Assembly (NCBI GenBank): GCA_021789755.1 | Contig: JAJYJD010000129.1 | Coordinates: 1-9,268 of the forward strand | Source: Bacteroidota bacterium | GTDB lineage: Bacteria > Bacteroidota > Ignavibacteria > Kryptoniales > JAKASW01 | Reading direction: 5' to 3' | Length of the DNA stretch: 9,268 nt | Part shown: positions 6,297-9,268 of the stretch, piece after piece | How the letters are laid out: the number at the start of each line of letters is the position of its first letter | Numbering within the stretch: position 1 is the stretch's first letter | The notes under the pieces: generated by a model | The model's input: only the letters and a program-made list of their open reading frames with translations | Databases searched by the model: none | Told to the model about the DNA's origin: nothing | Position numbers and translations under genes: made by a program

Positions 6297-7229
6297 GTGA
6301 CATCTGACAGATATTTTATCGGCTTCGACGGAGGTGCGACGAAAACCTCCGGAGCCATAATCAACTCAAAGGGCGAGATCCTGACGGAGACAACCGGCGG
6401 CCCCTCGAATTTCCAGATAATTGGAATTCGGGAAGCGTCGAAGAATATCATAGACGTAGCGAAAGAATCACTTGCAGAAACCACGCTGGAATTTGCCGAC
6501 ATCAGAGGAGTCTTCCTCGGATTGACCGGCGCAGGCCGGAAAGGCGACCAGGACCGGATGAGGAAAGGTTTTGAGGAATACCTTCGAAATAACAGTCTCC
6601 CGGTTCCATGGATTGGCGTGGAGAGCGATGCGCTCGCAGCCCTTGAAGGCGCTTTCCCCGGCAAAGCCGGAATGATTTTAATAAGCGGTACCGGATCGAT
6701 CCTGCTTGCCAAAAACAACCGGGGAGCCGTTTCGAGGGCCGGAGGGTGGGGACGATTTATCGGGGACGAGGGTAGCGGCTATGCCATCGGTAAGGCCGGG
6801 TTGGGTGCTTACGTCAAAGAGTACGACGGCCGCGGGAAGAAAACAAGAATCTCAGAGCTGTTCAATCAAAGGCTGAACGTTGAATCGCCCCAGTCACTGG
6901 TCCTGAAGGTTTATCACGAGAACTTCGACATCGCATCCGTCGCCCGGCTTGTCCTTGACGCGGCAAATGAAGGCGATGAAGTCGCTCTCTCCATAGTCCA
7001 GGAGGCGGCGAACGAATTGCTGTTACACGTCAGGACAGCTGTCTCAGCAGCCGGCACCGAAATACCGATCGCGTTCATGGGGAGTATCATATCTCACGAG
7101 AACGCACTTGTCACCAAACTCACCAATCTAATTTCCCGGGAATTTCCGGCAATGAACATTTGCCGGCCGGAGCAGTCCGCTGCGGTCGGCGCAGCTTTAC
7201 TCGCAATGAAAGGAGCCAACAACACATGA
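6297..7229 (+). CDS. BadF/BadG/BcrA/BcrD-type sugar kinase, probable N-acetylglucosamine (amino-sugar) kinase
   Basis: A 310-residue cytosolic protein of the ASKHA ATPase fold, full length for the family. The phosphate-1 loop is FDGGATKT (10-17). GPSN (35-38) and LTGAGR (76-81) are typical of GlcNAc/MurNAc kinases. D111 in VESDALAAL is the likely catalytic base. ISGTGS (129-134) is the phosphate-2 loop, and GGWG followed by IGDEGSGYAIG (149-165) is a hallmark of GlcNAc kinases. FMGSII (260-265) fits the adenosine loop. It would convert GlcNAc, and perhaps MurNAc or glucosamine, to the 6-phosphate using ATP. There is no CoA-dehydratase partner, so the BcrA/BadF activase role is unlikely. The start is GTG 6297 with no strong ribosome site (only ACGGGA nearby). 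The stop overlaps the ATG of the GH3 gene, a GlcNAc-releasing enzyme, which supports an amino-sugar substrate and a salvage role. Confidence 0.88.
   Translation: MTSDRYFIGFDGGATKTSGAIINSKGEILTETTGGPSNFQIIGIREASKNIIDVAKESLAETTLEFADIRGVFLGLTGAGRKGDQDRMRKGFEEYLRNNSLPVPWIGVESDALAALEGAFPGKAGMILISGTGSILLAKNNRGAVSRAGGWGRFIGDEGSGYAIGKAGLGAYVKEYDGRGKKTRISELFNQRLNVESPQSLVLKVYHENFDIASVARLVLDAANEGDEVALSIVQEAANELLLHVRTAVSAAGTEIPIAFMGSIISHENALVTKLTNLISREFPAMNICRPEQSAAVGAALLAMKGANNT
7209..7215 (+). promoter_or_regulatory. Ribosome binding site of the GH3 gene inside the kinase gene
   Basis: AAAGGAG lies 10 bases before ATG 7226, within the last codons of the kinase gene. With the ATGA overlap it indicates translational coupling and supports this start. 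Confidence 0.65.
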
Positions 7230-9268
7230 TCACCAGATCCACTAACCTCTCCCGACTGGGAAGGATTTCTTTCTACATCGCCCTGACAGCGGTTTTCTCC
7301 ATCGGCTGCGCCGCGACAAACCGATCGACATCGGAAGTTTCGGGCCCATCCCGGACAGTCGGTCTTTACGGAAAAGAAGGAGCTTCTCCCGAGTCTTACT
7401 CGATAGATGATGCCTTTCAGTATAATTGGACAATCGACAGGCAGTGGGTCGACAGCGTCTTCAATTCGCTCTCGCTTCGAGACAAAGTAGCTCAGATGAT
7501 TGTGCCTTATTCCCTGACCAGATACCTGAGTTACAACGATCCGAAATATCTCGATCTCGTTCACATGGTACGCGACGAGAAAGTCGGCGGCATCGTGGTT
7601 TCACTCGGCAACATCTATGAGCAGGCTATGCTTCTCAACAGACTTCAGAAGCTTGCCGATGTCCCGCTCCTTATATCCTCTGATTATGAGAACGGCCTGG
7701 GAATGCGGCTTCAGGGAGGTATATCGTTCCCGAGCAACATGGCGCTCGGTGCAACGAGGGACTCATCACTCGTATACGAAATCGGCAGGGTTGTCGGAAA
7801 AGAATCTCGTGCGGTCGGTGTCGGTCAGGTCTACGCGCCGGTGTCTGACGTGAACGACAATCCAGAAAATCCGATCATCAACGTCCGCTCTTTCGGAGAG
7901 AATCCGAAACTCGTCGCCAGCCTGGCTTCTGCGTTCGTGAAAGGCGTCCAAAGCGAGGGGGCTATCGCCACTGCAAAGCATTTCCCGGGTCATGGTGATA
8001 CGCAGGTAGACTCTCACCTTGGGTTGCCGGTAGTCGACTACAGCCTCCAGCGCCTCGACACATTGGAGCTTGTTCCCTTCCGCGCCGACATAGCCGCCGG
8101 TGTAAAGTCAGTCATGGTAGCACATATCGCCTTCCCCAAAATAGACAGCGAAGCCGGCGTCCCGGGGACTCTCTCTAATACCATAACTACCGGTTTGCTC
8201 AAAGATTCGCTGGATTTTCACGGCCTCGTCGTCACCGATGCGCTGACCATGAGAGGCGTTACGAAGGGATTCACAGACGGAGACGAGGCAATCCGGGCAG
8301 TCAACGCCGGGACCGACGTCCTCCTGATGCCTCCTGACAACGGCATCGCCATAAAGACGATTGTAGAGGCGGTCAAGGAAGGCAAGATCAGCCGGTCGAG
8401 AATTGACGACGCCGTCCGCAAAATACTGGAGATAAAGTCAGAGCTCGGTTTGAACAGGGCAAGACTCGTCAATGTCGACGACATTTACAAAGTCGTCGGC
8501 ACGGAAAACCATGATCTCCTTGCGGAGCACGCGGCACGCAGGTCTATCACCATAGTCAAAAACGACAGCAACGTCCTGCCCCTCCAATACCACCAGCCGG
8601 CACGCATATTGTGCCTGGTAATTTCAGACAACGGCGACCCGTTCGTAGCCGCTGACTTCAGACAGGAACTTCTGAAAAGATATGAGAACGTAAGCTTTAT
8701 CCAGATCAATCCGACTTCAAACGAGCTTGATTTCGATAATGCATTGAAAGCCGTGGATGCATCGAGCCTCGTCCTGATCCCGGCTTACATTCAATGGCGC
8801 TCCGGTACCGGGACAATTGACTTCACACCACAAGTCCAGAATTTTCTTGACAGGGTGACAGGTTCGGGCAAGCCCGTCGTAATGGTCTCTTTCGGAAATC
8901 CATATCTTCTCCGGAGTGTGCCGAATGTGACGGCATACCTATGTGCATACGGAGCAATGAGGGTTTCGGTGGAGGCTGCTGTGCAGGCGTTGTTCGGTGA
9001 GATCAATGTAAGTGGAAAACTCCCGATTACAATTCCCGGCGTTGCGCAGTACGGCCAGGGTATTGACTTACCTCAAACAAGCCTCCGGTTTGCGACGCCC
9101 CAGGAAGCTGGGTTCTCGCGCAGTAGATTGGAGAAACTCGACTCGACCATAAATTACTGGATCGCTGACAGCGCGTTTCCGGGCGCGGAACTTCTCGTGG
9201 CGAGGAACGGGATGGTGGTGTACGATAAGGCTTTCGGTACTTATGATTATTCTCTGACCTCGCCGACC
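7226..9268 (+). CDS. nagZ: Lipoprotein NagZ-type GH3 beta-N-acetylglucosaminidase fused to a serine beta-lactamase-like domain (3' partial)
   Basis: The frame is open for 681 codons and leaves the window without a stop. Residues 1-28 look like a lipoprotein signal: hydrophobic core 14-26 and a lipobox-like SIGC with Cys28. The GH3 catalytic domain spans about 75-415. It contains DYENG (153-157, the DQEGG site of NagZ), APVSDVND and NVRSFGEN (219-226), and KHFPGHGDT (251-259) followed by D262-S-H264, the Asp-His acid/base dyad special to NagZ. The nucleophile is D338 in VVTDALTM. A GH3 C-terminal alpha/beta domain follows from about 435 (AARRSITIVKN). From residue 622 (FATPQEAGFSRSRL) a beta-lactamase/serine-hydrolase domain starts; its SxxK site lies beyond the window. 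Such GH3-beta-lactamase fusions of nearly 1000 residues are known in Bacteroidota. The enzyme removes non-reducing GlcNAc from muropeptides, here probably in the periplasm or at a membrane. The 4-bp overlap with the kinase gene links release of GlcNAc to its phosphorylation. The gene symbol is by family only. Confidence 0.9.
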   Translation, partial: MITRSTNLSRLGRISFYIALTAVFSIGCAATNRSTSEVSGPSRTVGLYGKEGASPESYSIDDAFQYNWTIDRQWVDSVFNSLSLRDKVAQMIVPYSLTRYLSYNDPKYLDLVHMVRDEKVGGIVVSLGNIYEQAMLLNRLQKLADVPLLISSDYENGLGMRLQGGISFPSNMALGATRDSSLVYEIGRVVGKESRAVGVGQVYAPVSDVNDNPENPIINVRSFGENPKLVASLASAFVKGVQSEGAIATAKHFPGHGDTQVDSHLGLPVVDYSLQRLDTLELVPFRADIAAGVKSVMVAHIAFPKIDSEAGVPGTLSNTITTGLLKDSLDFHGLVVTDALTMRGVTKGFTDGDEAIRAVNAGTDVLLMPPDNGIAIKTIVEAVKEGKISRSRIDDAVRKILEIKSELGLNRARLVNVDDIYKVVGTENHDLLAEHAARRSITIVKNDSNVLPLQYHQPARILCLVISDNGDPFVAADFRQELLKRYENVSFIQINPTSNELDFDNALKAVDASSLVLIPAYIQWRSGTGTIDFTPQVQNFLDRVTGSGKPVVMVSFGNPYLLRSVPNVTAYLCAYGAMRVSVEAAVQALFGEINVSGKLPITIPGVAQYGQGIDLPQTSLRFATPQEAGFSRSRLEKLDSTINYWIADSAFPGAELLVARNGMVVYDKAFGTYDYSLTSPT

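Noticed and set aside
6297..7229. Benzoyl-CoA or 2-hydroxyacyl-CoA dehydratase activase (BadF/BcrA role)
   Set aside because: The GGWG and IGDEGSGYAIG motifs fit sugar kinases, there are no cluster-ligand cysteines of the activase type, and no dehydratase subunits are nearby.
7094..7564. 156-codon minus-strand frame spanning the kinase-GH3 junction
   Set aside because: Both + strand genes are certain here from family motifs and the ATGA overlap; the minus frame has no recognisable protein features.

Overview
The window is about 9.3 kb of tightly packed bacterial DNA with every recognisable gene on the + strand. Two secreted proteins end in a type IX secretion system (T9SS) sorting domain that starts with the QNYPNPFNP motif and ends in a lysine. 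This places the source in the Bacteroidota/FCB group. The form of the motif (YPNPFNP followed by VYDVLGREVATLV) is typical of Ignavibacteria-like and related uncultured lineages, but the phylum is an inference.

Layout: (1) the last codons of an unidentified gene (2-58); (2) a secreted TIM-barrel-like, glycosidase-like protein with a T9SS tail (55-1302); (3) a 165-bp gap with a possible hairpin; (4) an exported transglutaminase-like protein with an intact Cys-His-Asp triad (1468-2961); (5) a small four-helix-bundle protein of the 23S rRNA intervening-sequence/Avd-like family (about 2978-3346); (6) a repeat-rich gap (3388-3475); (7) a large secreted N-acetylmuramoyl-L-alanine amidase with an N-terminal domain that looks like an inactive lytic transglycosylase, Ig-like modules and a T9SS tail (3501-6131); (8) a 165-bp gap with a short degenerate repeat; (9) a BadF/BcrA-type sugar kinase, likely an N-acetylglucosamine or amino-sugar kinase (6297-7229); (10) a lipoprotein NagZ-type GH3 beta-N-acetylglucosaminidase whose C-terminus runs into a serine beta-lactamase-like domain cut off by the window end (7226->9268).

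The second half suggests a peptidoglycan breakdown and salvage theme. The amidase would remove stem peptides from MurNAc, the GH3 enzyme would release GlcNAc, and the kinase would phosphorylate the imported amino sugar. The kinase and GH3 genes overlap by 4 bp and are almost certainly co-translated. The glycosidase-like and transglutaminase-like proteins upstream may belong to the same theme, but nothing in the sequence fixes their substrates. No transporter, regulator, RNA gene, CRISPR array or insertion sequence is visible.

The least ordinary points are the apparent loss of the catalytic Glu in the amidase's transglycosylase-like domain, the GH3/beta-lactamase fusion next to the kinase, and the four-helix-bundle gene followed by a tandem-repeat tract that looks like a small inserted cassette. 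I did not find a clear undescribed defence or mobile system.
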